Assembly (NCBI GenBank): GCA_015492915.1
Contig: WGED01000130.1
Span: 1-7,647, forward strand
Reading direction: 5' to 3'
DNA: 7,647 bases
DNA from: Cyclobacteriaceae bacterium
GTDB lineage: Bacteria; Bacteroidota; Bacteroidia; Cytophagales; Cyclobacteriaceae
Positions 1-6,624 of this stretch are shown here, in pieces (positions within the stretch are counted from its first letter, which is position 1; every line of letters begins with the position of its first letter). The notes under the pieces are model-generated. The model did no database searches. It was not told where the DNA came from and was given only the letters and a program-made list of their open reading frames with translations. The translations under genes and the position numbers were made by a program.

Positions 1-189
1 GCTGCCCGGATTTATATACTTTGCCCACACTTCCATATTTACCGTGTCCCCTGCCTGTACTTTCAATCCCTTCATCGCAGCAGTCACCCTTGGAACTCCG
101 TTTACGTCTGTTAAAGTGGAATTCAGCATGACCGATTCATCGGGTGTGAACTCACCGCCCGTTGTATGATTGAACCCTAACTTTTCCAT
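1..189 (-). pseudogene. 5'-truncated fragment, probably of an RHS-type protein
   Basis: An open frame of 63 codons runs from an ATG at 189 to the left edge of the window without a stop. It reads like the stretch before the core of large Bacteroidota RHS/YD-repeat proteins: a segment with LNSTLTD, then RVTAAMKGLKVQAGDTVNM, then EVWAKY, which is the kind of 'high-impact, GDT(I/V)N(M/A)EV(Y/W)AKY' phrase I associate with those proteins. That assignment rests on memory of the family, not on a search. The gene's own N-terminus is missing. The first codons (up to about position 170) lie inside the terminal inverted repeat of the adjacent insertion sequence, which supplies the ATG, only two bases after the transposase stop. 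The sequence beyond the other IS end does not continue this protein, so the original gene is broken. Whether the remnant is expressed from the IS is unknown. It could also be an unrelated surface protein. Confidence 0.45.
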
Positions 190-201
190 TTTTACGTAAT
201 A
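170..201. repeat. IS left terminal inverted repeat
   Basis: This 32-bp end pairs imperfectly with 1749-1780. Read inward, identical blocks are AACCCTAAC (173-181) and TACGTAATA (193-201), with a variable A/T-rich middle. About 23 of the inner 30 positions match. It overlaps the transposase stop codon (192-194), so the gene runs into its own terminus, as in compact ISs. Confidence 0.8.
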
Positions 202-1637
202 GGAATATTTAGTTTGTCAAGAAGTTTCTGTGTTTTATTGGTGATTTCGGCATTCATCCATACATTATTGGCCTTTATTTTTCGGACTTCTTTTAAGAAC
301 AGGATAAAATCCCTTGGTGAGAATTTTTTAGTAAGGTCAAACTTAGCAAGCAGTTGGTAAATTCTGTAATACCAGTGCAGAGCAATGTGATTGATAAACA
401 TCCAGGTTTCCAGAGCCTGTTCGTTTTGCATGTAGCTGCTGTCTGCTTCCAGGATATTCTTGAATACATCAATCATCTTTTCTATCTGCATACGGCTTTT
501 GTAATTCACATAAACCCTTTCCGGGTCTTTATCGGTATTGTGCAACATGGCAATGGTGCCAAACTGGTATTGTTTATGGTAGAAATCTTCCATGCTGTAT
601 TTGTCGGGCAAACGCTTGACCCTGTTCAAATAATCTTTGCTCTCTTCTGTCTTTAATTGTTCGTCCAGGTAAATATTCATTTTTAAGCCATCGACAGGAT
701 AAGTATAATACCATATGACCTTTTTGTGAAAAATGAAAAACCCGTCAAATGATTTCTTGTCAGAATCCGCTATCTTTTGGTAATTTATCAAAGAGCTGTT
801 CCGCTTTAATGGAATGATAAACTTTAGCTGGCCGGCAAGTAAGCCTTCTATGTTCTTTTGGGAATAAAACCCTTTGTCTGCAATTACAGCCGCATCTTTT
901 ACGTTTAGTTCTTCAAGGCACAACTTGAATGCTTTGATGTCTTTAATGTTCCCGGGAAGCAACCTGTAATATACCGGTAATTGCAAATCAACCGAGAAAG
1001 CAAACATTAAATTGGTCAGAAAATCATAACTCCCTTTTTTGCTCTTGGAATACTGTGTAATCCCCATTAGCTTTGATTTGCTCAGCAAATCCGTGCCGTC
1101 AAATAAGATATTGTCCTTTTCTGTTTTGAACTCTTTGAAAAAAGCCACGATTTGCTCGCGTTGTGTCCCAAATTCACGTAAAAATACACTAAGGTGCTTT
1201 GGCGAGAGTTTAAGCCTTTTGTATCGCTCAGACATAAAACTATGATGATAATGGAATTCCATGTTCTTCATCGGGCTATGGTATGCCAGACGCCCATATG
1301 AGAGAACAAGTATTTGTTTGTAGTGATCGGGGAAATGCTTTTTCAATAAATTCTCATATTCGCCCAGTTGGCTAAAGATAAAAGAAGTGATGCCATATTC
1401 CTTAACAGTAAGCTTGGATAAGGATAAGGACTGTTTGCGTAACCTGGCTTTTTCCGATTCGATAAAACCCTCCTCTTTGGTTATCCTGCCCAGTAACTTT
1501 CCTGTAATCTTTTTGGGACGTTTCTTTACCGGGTCCCATTTACTGGTCACTTCATATAAGTAATACCTTCCTCCAATTAGCCTGAGTTCCGCCCCTTTCC
1601 TTTTGTGTTTAGTTGCCCATTCCGGATGTGTTGCCAT
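192..1637 (-). CDS. DDE transposase of the IS4 superfamily (IS1634-like)
   Basis: This 481-residue enzyme would cut and rejoin the IS ends. The catalytic triad is visible. The first Asp is D180 in the motif FDGTDLLS, the second is D254 in IADKGFYS, and the Glu is E386 within a perfect Y-(2)-R-(3)-E-(6)-K signature (Y379, R382, E386, K393) characteristic of the IS4 superfamily. The N-terminal 60 residues have the basic, strand-rich pattern (YYLYEVTSKWDPVKKRPKKI) seen in IS1634-type transposases. An insertion of about 130 residues, with a beta-rich pattern, separates D254 from E386, as is usual in this group. The frame has no interruption, so the protein is probably functional. I chose the ATG at 1637 (MATHPEW) because the frame extends 22 codons upstream only through the AT-rich palindromic leader. 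The alternative start is at 1703. The stop lies inside the left IR. Confidence 0.9.
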   Translation of the reverse strand: MATHPEWATKHKRKGAELRLIGGRYYLYEVTSKWDPVKKRPKKITGKLLGRITKEEGFIESEKARLRKQSLSLSKLTVKEYGITSFIFSQLGEYENLLKKHFPDHYKQILVLSYGRLAYHSPMKNMEFHYHHSFMSERYKRLKLSPKHLSVFLREFGTQREQIVAFFKEFKTEKDNILFDGTDLLSKSKLMGITQYSKSKKGSYDFLTNLMFAFSVDLQLPVYYRLLPGNIKDIKAFKLCLEELNVKDAAVIADKGFYSQKNIEGLLAGQLKFIIPLKRNSSLINYQKIADSDKKSFDGFFIFHKKVIWYYTYPVDGLKMNIYLDEQLKTEESKDYLNRVKRLPDKYSMEDFYHKQYQFGTIAMLHNTDKDPERVYVNYKSRMQIEKMIDVFKNILEADSSYMQNEQALETWMFINHIALHWYYRIYQLLAKFDLTKKFSPRDFILFLKEVRKIKANNVWMNAEITNKTQKLLDKLNIPIT

Positions 1638-1670
1638 AGCCTGTGAGTTTATGATTAACAATAAAATATA

Positions 1671-1688
1671 ATTACGTATATACGTAAT
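1671..1688. repeat. Perfect 18-bp palindrome in the transposase leader
   Basis: The sequence ATTACGTATATACGTAAT is its own reverse complement. It lies 34-51 bp upstream of the chosen transposase start. Each half contains ATTACGTA, which also occurs at the inner part of both terminal inverted repeats (at 1750-1757, and on the minus strand at 201-194). Observed: four copies of the motif in one IS. Inferred: a binding site for the transposase itself or a dimeric regulator, which would let the transposase repress its own promoter. Confidence 0.6.
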
Positions 1689-1748
1689 AACCAAACAACA
1701 CAAAAAAAATTGACATACGCAAACAAATACAAGTATTTTAATGGAAAA

Positions 1749-1780
1749 TATTACGTATTTTTAGAAAGGTTAGGGTTTAA
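1749..1780. repeat. IS right terminal inverted repeat
   Basis: This is the partner of the left IR, in inverted orientation. It has TATTACGTA on the inside (1749-1757) and GTTAGGGTT towards the outside (1769-1777). The pairing may extend by two more bases to 1780. The following bases (from 1781) are not repeated at the other end, so no target duplication is evident. Confidence 0.8.
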
Positions 1781-1832
1781 CCTATCATTACGAAATCCTG
1801 GTGAGAATTTTGGGTTTATCCTTTCCTAAAGA

Positions 1833-2801
1833 TCAGAGATATTTTTTCAGGAATTTATCAATGTGATACTGACAGTATTCATTCACCTCAACTGCCAGAT
1901 CCATGGCATGCGGCCATCCCTTCAGTCTGTAATACTCATGAGGAACGCCCATTCTTTTGAGCATCGTATCGAGAGAATCGGCCTGACTGACGGGCACCAG
2001 CGAATCGATGGTGCCGTGGAAGGTCAAGGTAGGAGGACTTTCTTTTGAAACATAGGTAATGGGTGACGCCAGATGATATAATTCGAAATACTCATCATAC
2101 GTACCGCCGAGAAAATCCTTTACTTCATTTCTGCCTCTGGCATAGGGCGTTGTAAGATCGACAGGACCATAAAAGTTAATCACAGCTTTTACTTTTGCCG
2201 AACTGTCTGACGGGCATGGTTCATCATTGAACATAGGTTCATCACCTGCATATCCTGCCATCAATGACAGGTGTCCTCCGGCCGATGCTCCCAGCAATGC
2301 GATCCTTGTAGGGTCAATACCATATTCACCTGCATGAGATTTGATCCATTTTATGGCACAAATCACGTCGCCGACTGCGGCAGGGAATTTTGCCACCTGC
2401 TGCAGGCGGTATGATACTGTCACTGCGATATATCCCTTTTCGGCGTAATCGATCAGATAAGGCAGATAATCCTGTCTTTTACCGGTGCGCCAGGCCCCAC
2501 CGTGAATAAAAATGATCGTAGGGGCAGGCGTTGGCAGCTCTTTTCTTCTGTAAATATCGAGTTGTAATGATACGTCATTTACTTTTTTGTACTCGATGTC
2601 TTTGAAGGCCTCAATATCTGCCGGTACCTCAGGTTCCAGATCGATCAGGTCGAGCCAGCCAAGACCGATAGCAATCTTAATAAAAGTTTCATTCATGTAG
2701 CCGGACGGCGGTTCGGGGCCGTCAGAGGCGTTATTGTTGGAATTGCATCCCTGCCAGATCAGTACAGAAATAAGCAGTATAAAAATATGCTGTTTTTTCA
2801 T
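1833..2801 (-). CDS. Lipoprotein alpha/beta-hydrolase esterase (BD-FAE / CE10-like)
   Basis: This 322-residue protein has the hormone-sensitive-lipase-like esterase layout. HGG at 100-102 forms the oxyanion hole. GASAG at 171-175 holds the nucleophile S173. The acid is D266 in HGTIDSLVP and the base is H298 in GWPHAM. The N-terminus is a Lys-Lys start, a hydrophobic stretch and a possible lipobox ending in C19 (LIWQGC). The Trp at -3 is unusual, but a Ser/Asn-rich linker follows, as in Bacteroidota surface lipoproteins. The family hydrolyses short acyl or phenolic esters, often on plant or microbial polysaccharides, so removal of acetyl or similar groups in the envelope is the likely role. 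The exact substrate cannot be read from sequence. It is the last gene of the putative operon with the GH92 mannosidase. Its ATG overlaps the stop of a candidate small ORF. No Shine-Dalgarno site is visible, only an A-rich leader. Confidence 0.88.
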   Translation of the reverse strand: MKKQHIFILLISVLIWQGCNSNNNASDGPEPPSGYMNETFIKIAIGLGWLDLIDLEPEVPADIEAFKDIEYKKVNDVSLQLDIYRRKELPTPAPTIIFIHGGAWRTGKRQDYLPYLIDYAEKGYIAVTVSYRLQQVAKFPAAVGDVICAIKWIKSHAGEYGIDPTRIALLGASAGGHLSLMAGYAGDEPMFNDEPCPSDSSAKVKAVINFYGPVDLTTPYARGRNEVKDFLGGTYDEYFELYHLASPITYVSKESPPTLTFHGTIDSLVPVSQADSLDTMLKRMGVPHEYYRLKGWPHAMDLAVEVNEYCQYHIDKFLKKYL

Positions 2802-2962
2802 GGGTTTGTGTTTTTGTATTTTTTAAATAATCCCAGGCCAATAAGGTTGTCGTAGCGGACACAATGACCAACAGGGAATTCAATATAACAATTCCACGTC
2901 AACAGGTGGTCGTTGAAGATGCTGCCACCAGTCAGATGTGTAAAAAATAATGAAAATATCAT
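2798..2962 (-). CDS. Candidate small protein of 54 residues, unknown function
   Basis: The whole gap between the mannosidase and the esterase is one open frame. Its ATG (2962-2960) overlaps the mannosidase stop as ATGA, and its TGA (2800-2798) overlaps the esterase ATG as ATGA. The predicted peptide begins MIFSLFFTHLTGG, continues with aromatic and His/Cys residues (two Cys, at 25 and 33; WNCYIEF and GHCVRYDN) and ends in a basic tail (FKKYKNTNP). I recognise no family. A short hydrophobic start is present but is too short for a convincing membrane helix. In favour of it being a gene are the exact four-base overlaps at both ends, which would link all cistrons by translational coupling. Against it, an open frame this short can occur by chance, and the region could simply be spacer. 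I put the chance of a real gene at about one in three. Confidence 0.33.
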   Translation of the reverse strand: MIFSLFFTHLTGGSIFNDHLLTWNCYIEFPVGHCVRYDNLIGLGLFKKYKNTNP

Positions 2963-5286
2963 GGTTCCCTGCTCATTTCAAATCGCAAAACACCTCCGTT
3001 TTTAATTTCATCATGATTGATCCATGATCTGTCGAGTGGTTTGTCGTTCAGCCAGATATTTTTGACATACATATGATCAGGGGCATAGTTTTCTGCAATG
3101 ATTGTCAGCGTTGTGTCAAACATATTCACCACTGCCTTTTCAAAAAGCGGCGCTCCGAGCTGATAGACCGTCGTGCCCGCCACCGGATAAAAACCCAGCG
3201 CACTGAAAACGTACCATGCCGAGAGGGTGCCCGCATCGTCATTGCCGTCGAGGCCGTAGTAGGTGTTTTTGTATTTGTTGTCGATGATCCAGCGCACCCA
3301 TTTCTGTGTCAGGTCTGGCCTGCCGGCAGCATTGAACAGATAGGCCGCATGAAAATCGGGCTCGTTCCCATGCCAGTAATAGGGGCCGGGATTCCATTTC
3401 CCAATCGTGGGATCCGTTTTTGCGAAAAAGCCGTCATTCAGCTCTTTGGCAAATATTTCCTTTCCTCCCACGAGTTCCACAAGCCCTTCCGCATCAAAAA
3501 ACGGTGCGTAGCGCCACTGCAGGGCGCTGCCCTCCACATAATCATTCGTAAAGGAATCATCGCCGCCGAGATAGGTGAGCAGCAGCGGGTCAAACCCTTC
3601 GACGAAGGTTCCGTCCGCATTGCGGGGATGGAAATAGCGTGTTTCAGGGTTCCAGGTGTTTTTATAATATTTTGAATGATTCCGGAATAATTCAGCATCT
3701 TCTTCGTAGCCCAACTCTGTAGCCAACAGGCTGATGGCATGATCGGACCAGGAGAATTCGATAGTCCTCGACACGGCTTCTTTCATCAGATCGGCGGGGC
3801 AATATTTATATTTCAGGCAATCGTCACACCCTTCGCGGCCTGAGGCAGGAGCACCTTTGGGAGTAGAAGCGAGCGCCATTTTTTTCATGACTTCATAAGC
3901 AAAATTGATATCAAATCCGCGGATACCCTTCTGATAGGCCTCTGAGATCACGATATCAGTTGCAGAGCCGAGCATGGAGTTGGTGTAGCCGTAGCCTGAG
4001 GGCCACCGCGGGAACCAGCCGCCCTGACGCGCCATCATGGTGAGGGAGAGGATCATATCGCGCTGATCGTCAGGGGTCAGCAATGTGTAGAGCGGATGGG
4101 TGGAGCGAAAAGTGTCCCAGATCGACATGTCGGTGTAATAGATAAAGCTGTCTGCCTTGTGCACTTTTTTATCGAAACCAACGTACTCGCCGTTGACATC
4201 TTCAAAAAGGGTAGGCATCTGATAACATCGGTAAAGGGCCGTGTATAAATTGGTGATGCGGTCATCCGTGCCGCCCGTCACCTGCACCAAACTCAGTCTT
4301 TTTTCCCAATCTTCAAGTGCCTCTTTCACAACCTCCTCGAAATTTTTTCCGGATGCTTCGGCCCCCAGATTTTCTCTTGCATTTTCAATGCTCACATGAG
4401 AAACAGCCAGTTTCAGCTCAACCGGTTCACCGGAAGGGCTGAAAATGAGTAAAGCCTGCAGGCTGTCGCCTGTGGCGGTGCTTTCGCCCATGGAAAAATG
4501 GCCGTTTTTCCATATACCGTATTGCTCAAGGGGATGGGAGACCTTGGCGGCAAAGTAGATTTTCAGCCCGCCGATCCTGCTGCCAAAGGTACCGAAAGTG
4601 CGCACATGACCTGTTATTTCTCCTTTTTCCGCATCGATATCGACGAACCCCTCTGTGCTGCGTCTGTCGTCGAGTGCATTGGTAACATTGAGCACCAAAA
4701 TGGCCTTTTTCTCATGGGGAAAAGAATAGCGGTGCAGGCCAACTCTTTTTGTGGCAGTGAGCTCCGCCTTAATGCCTTTTCGGGGAAATTCGACTGCGTA
4801 ATAACCCGGATAGGCGATCTCATCTTCGTGAGAGTATTTAAGGCTGAGGTCGTAGGGATCGATCTTTTCCGGGCGGTCTTCCGTCAATGGCATGACGAGG
4901 AAATGGCCGCCGTCGGTGGCGCCGGTACCCACCAGTCGCGTGTGCGAAAATCCAATGATCTCTTCGTCGCCATAGAAATAGCCTGAGGTGTTGAGCGCCT
5001 TGTAGCCGAGCAGTGAGATGGTCTCAGGGCTCAGACGCACTGTGCCCAGCGGGACCGAAGCCCCGGGGAAATTATAGGCGCAGGTCCAGGGGATGCCGCC
5101 TGTACCGATGAAGGGGTTTACCTTTGCTGTCAGGGGAAAGGCATTGGCAATGGATTCGGGCACCGACTTCGGCAATTTGTCTGCGACACTGCGGTATTTC
5201 AGCCAAAAACCACCGATCAACAGGCCCGACACAACGAGTATCGCGGCAATGGCCAGTGCAAAATATTTCAGGATTTTCAGTATCAT
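2959..5286 (-). CDS. GH92 exo-alpha-mannosidase, membrane-anchored
   Basis: This 775-residue glycoside hydrolase family 92 enzyme belongs to calcium-dependent, inverting alpha-mannosidases that trim host, fungal or yeast mannans and N-glycans. Family signatures run in order: VNPFIGTGG (56-64), GFSHTRLVGTGATDGGHF (112-129), SIWDTFRSTHPLY (388-400), the EG..LQW block with a likely general acid E585 (583-591), HGNEPDFHAAYLFN (639-652), and GNDDAGTLSAWYVFSALGFYP (681-701) with the base-region aspartates. The HGNEP segment resembles that of alpha-1,2-active members, but the linkage cannot be fixed from this. Residues about 5-29 form one long hydrophobic segment followed by Lys-Tyr-Arg, with no lipobox, so it is probably anchored in the inner membrane with the catalytic part in the periplasm. 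Three Cys (487, 490, 496) cluster in one loop. The start overlaps the upstream gene's stop as ATGA, implying co-translation. The length is typical of the family. Confidence 0.95.
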   Translation of the reverse strand: MILKILKYFALAIAAILVVSGLLIGGFWLKYRSVADKLPKSVPESIANAFPLTAKVNPFIGTGGIPWTCAYNFPGASVPLGTVRLSPETISLLGYKALNTSGYFYGDEEIIGFSHTRLVGTGATDGGHFLVMPLTEDRPEKIDPYDLSLKYSHEDEIAYPGYYAVEFPRKGIKAELTATKRVGLHRYSFPHEKKAILVLNVTNALDDRRSTEGFVDIDAEKGEITGHVRTFGTFGSRIGGLKIYFAAKVSHPLEQYGIWKNGHFSMGESTATGDSLQALLIFSPSGEPVELKLAVSHVSIENARENLGAEASGKNFEEVVKEALEDWEKRLSLVQVTGGTDDRITNLYTALYRCYQMPTLFEDVNGEYVGFDKKVHKADSFIYYTDMSIWDTFRSTHPLYTLLTPDDQRDMILSLTMMARQGGWFPRWPSGYGYTNSMLGSATDIVISEAYQKGIRGFDINFAYEVMKKMALASTPKGAPASGREGCDDCLKYKYCPADLMKEAVSRTIEFSWSDHAISLLATELGYEEDAELFRNHSKYYKNTWNPETRYFHPRNADGTFVEGFDPLLLTYLGGDDSFTNDYVEGSALQWRYAPFFDAEGLVELVGGKEIFAKELNDGFFAKTDPTIGKWNPGPYYWHGNEPDFHAAYLFNAAGRPDLTQKWVRWIIDNKYKNTYYGLDGNDDAGTLSAWYVFSALGFYPVAGTTVYQLGAPLFEKAVVNMFDTTLTIIAENYAPDHMYVKNIWLNDKPLDRSWINHDEIKNGGVLRFEMSREP

Positions 5287-6572
5287 TCTATGAGTTTTAG
5301 GGTATTTTTAAGCATGGGATTTTTAACGGTCTTTCCAAGGGCAGGGCCGTAAAAGCTTACGCTCGTCTCATAACCGCCCTCGTGATATTCCTTTTCCGTA
5401 AGGATATAACTGACCCATTCATCCGCCAGACCTCCGATGACAGGATATTGAATCCCTTCCTTTTTCAATCCGGTTTTGATATCCAAACCAAGCTCGGCGA
5501 TCATCTCGCCCGGCGCCCCGACAATAATAAGATAATCCAATCTGAATGCGATGGTATGTGTGGTGGCGGGGAGCACTTGTTCGAGAAACATTTTTATTTT
5601 TTGTTCATCGAGACCGTATTCCGTGCCCCCTGTCTCCATAAATGTGGGATGTGGCTGACGGGGTGGAAGCTCGATGGTTGAATATGTCCAGGCGAAGATC
5701 GGGTCAGAGATGGTGTTGATATTCTCATAGACTTTTTTTGCCTGTATGGCAATGGTACGGCCATAGTTTTCCGCTCTTTCGTAATGGCTCTCTCCGCCGA
5801 GAAAATTGACGGACTGATCGCCCTCCGCGCCGTTGTAGTACATCACGATGGCGCCGTCGCCGATCCACGCCGCGAGGTCGCGCTGCATATAGCCGGGCCA
5901 GCCTGCCGACACCCACATATCCTCGGCGCCCATGATGGTGGGGTGCGCTGTCCAGTTGACCAGCACGGCCATCGGCCTGCCGTCCGCATGATCGATCCGG
6001 GTGACCGTCAGCTCCCTGTCGACGAACTTATCATCACGACGGTTGTGGTTTATGTCCTTTAGCGTCACTTGTCCAGTACCCGCCTTTACAGGTTTCAGGT
6101 CGCGGTCTGTGGCCTCTATGAGTTCGGTCAGCTTATTTATCACGAAATCAAGGAGTTCGGGCTGAAAGATGCCAATGTTGGGGATATTGAAAATATTCCT
6201 GTCATTGAGCGCCATCATCTCAAGGCTCGTGTGGGCGTGGCTGGGCAAAAACAGCATATTTTCCATGCGCCAGCCTTTGTCTGCCAGCTTTTTCACGACG
6301 GCAGGTTTCACATTGGGCGGAAGCCCGAGGATGTCCATGGTCACGATGGCAAATTTCTTTTCGCCGTCGCTCAGCACCAGCGCCTTGGCGCGGATATCAT
6401 CGTGGATGCCCTCGGCGGGCTTGTTCATCCTGTCGCCGTAGCCGCCGAGCGTGTAGCCCATCTCCAGCGGTGGGGTGAGGATGATCTCGCCGGCGTTGCC
6501 TTTCAAAGGTTTCTGGGCGAAAAGGATGGTGGATGAAAAGATTATCGATATTATCACCGGATATCGTTTCAT
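5283..6572 (-). CDS. Secreted neutral/alkaline ceramidase-like amidohydrolase
   Basis: This 429-residue protein matches the catalytic domain of neutral (non-lysosomal) ceramidases, zinc amidases that split the N-acyl bond of ceramide. Visible motifs are SHAH (H112, H114), NHNRR (175-179), NWTAHPT (H210), GWPGYMQRDL, NGAEGDQS with the likely nucleophile S254, APGEM (E356) and the late ILTEKEY...GYE block (Y396/Y401). These correspond to the His, His, Glu, Tyr zinc ligands and the active-site Ser of the Pseudomonas enzyme, by memory-based alignment. The usual C-terminal immunoglobulin-like domain is absent, since classic ceramidases are about 650-750 residues. A Sec signal peptide (MKRYPVIISIIFSSTILFAQ) predicts export. 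I chose the Met at 6572 because it gives a clean signal peptide; an in-frame ATG at 6593 adds 7 residues. It is first in the coupled set with GH92. Many such single-domain homologues have untested substrates, so ceramide is not certain. Confidence 0.85.
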   Translation of the reverse strand: MKRYPVIISIIFSSTILFAQKPLKGNAGEIILTPPLEMGYTLGGYGDRMNKPAEGIHDDIRAKALVLSDGEKKFAIVTMDILGLPPNVKPAVVKKLADKGWRMENMLFLPSHAHTSLEMMALNDRNIFNIPNIGIFQPELLDFVINKLTELIEATDRDLKPVKAGTGQVTLKDINHNRRDDKFVDRELTVTRIDHADGRPMAVLVNWTAHPTIMGAEDMWVSAGWPGYMQRDLAAWIGDGAIVMYYNGAEGDQSVNFLGGESHYERAENYGRTIAIQAKKVYENINTISDPIFAWTYSTIELPPRQPHPTFMETGGTEYGLDEQKIKMFLEQVLPATTHTIAFRLDYLIIVGAPGEMIAELGLDIKTGLKKEGIQYPVIGGLADEWVSYILTEKEYHEGGYETSVSFYGPALGKTVKNPMLKNTLKLIE

Positions 6573-6624
6573 AAAAAATGTTTGCAGAATCATATGTTTA
6601 TTGTTTTTATGATTTTTGGAATAT

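Larger units (their letters stand above)
170..1780 (-). mobile_element. Insertion sequence, IS4 superfamily (IS1634-like)
   Basis: The element is about 1.6 kb, has a single full-length DDE transposase and is bounded by imperfect terminal inverted repeats at about 170-201 and 1749-1780. Both ends carry AACCCTAAC on the outside and TACGTAATA on the inside. One gene and roughly 30-bp IRs fit IS4-superfamily elements, and transposase length and style suggest IS1634-like. No target-site duplication can be found for any reasonable choice of the outer border: compare the bases left of 170-173 with those right of 1777-1780. The element is visibly more AT-rich than the glycoside hydrolase genes beside it, which supports separate origin. 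The left border lies in a truncated coding fragment and the right border lies about 52 bp past the esterase stop. Exact ends are uncertain by a few bases. Confidence 0.85.

Noticed and set aside
354..656. Plus-strand open frame inside the IS
   Set aside because: It lies antisense to the transposase C-terminal domain containing the YREK signature and has no start context or family signature. A passenger gene is not supported.
1638..1703. Upstream in-frame start for the transposase (22 extra codons)
   Set aside because: The extension is encoded by the AT-rich palindromic leader and gives a hydrophobic peptide unlike a transposase N-terminus. The MATHPEW start fits the family better.
155..1795. 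Target-site duplication around the IS
   Set aside because: I compared flanks for borders at 170-174 and 1776-1780. No direct repeat of 4 or more bases aligns at the borders.
2875..2895. GGAATT/AATTCC hairpin in the gap before the esterase
   Set aside because: The stem is only 6 AT-rich base pairs, with a 9-base loop and no T-run on the minus strand. It is too weak to call a terminator and lies within the candidate small ORF.
3073..3675. 200-codon open frame on the plus strand inside the mannosidase gene
   Set aside because: It is antisense to a well-conserved GH92 coding frame, has no recognisable motif and has the Cys/Arg/Ile-rich look of a shadow frame.
4498..4986. 162-codon plus-strand open frame
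   Set aside because: It is antisense to GH92 motifs (GFSHTRLVGTG region) and follows from the codon bias of the real gene.
6069..6536. 155-codon plus-strand open frame with many His and Val
   Set aside because: It is the antisense shadow of the ceramidase-like gene, whose minus-strand motifs are clear.
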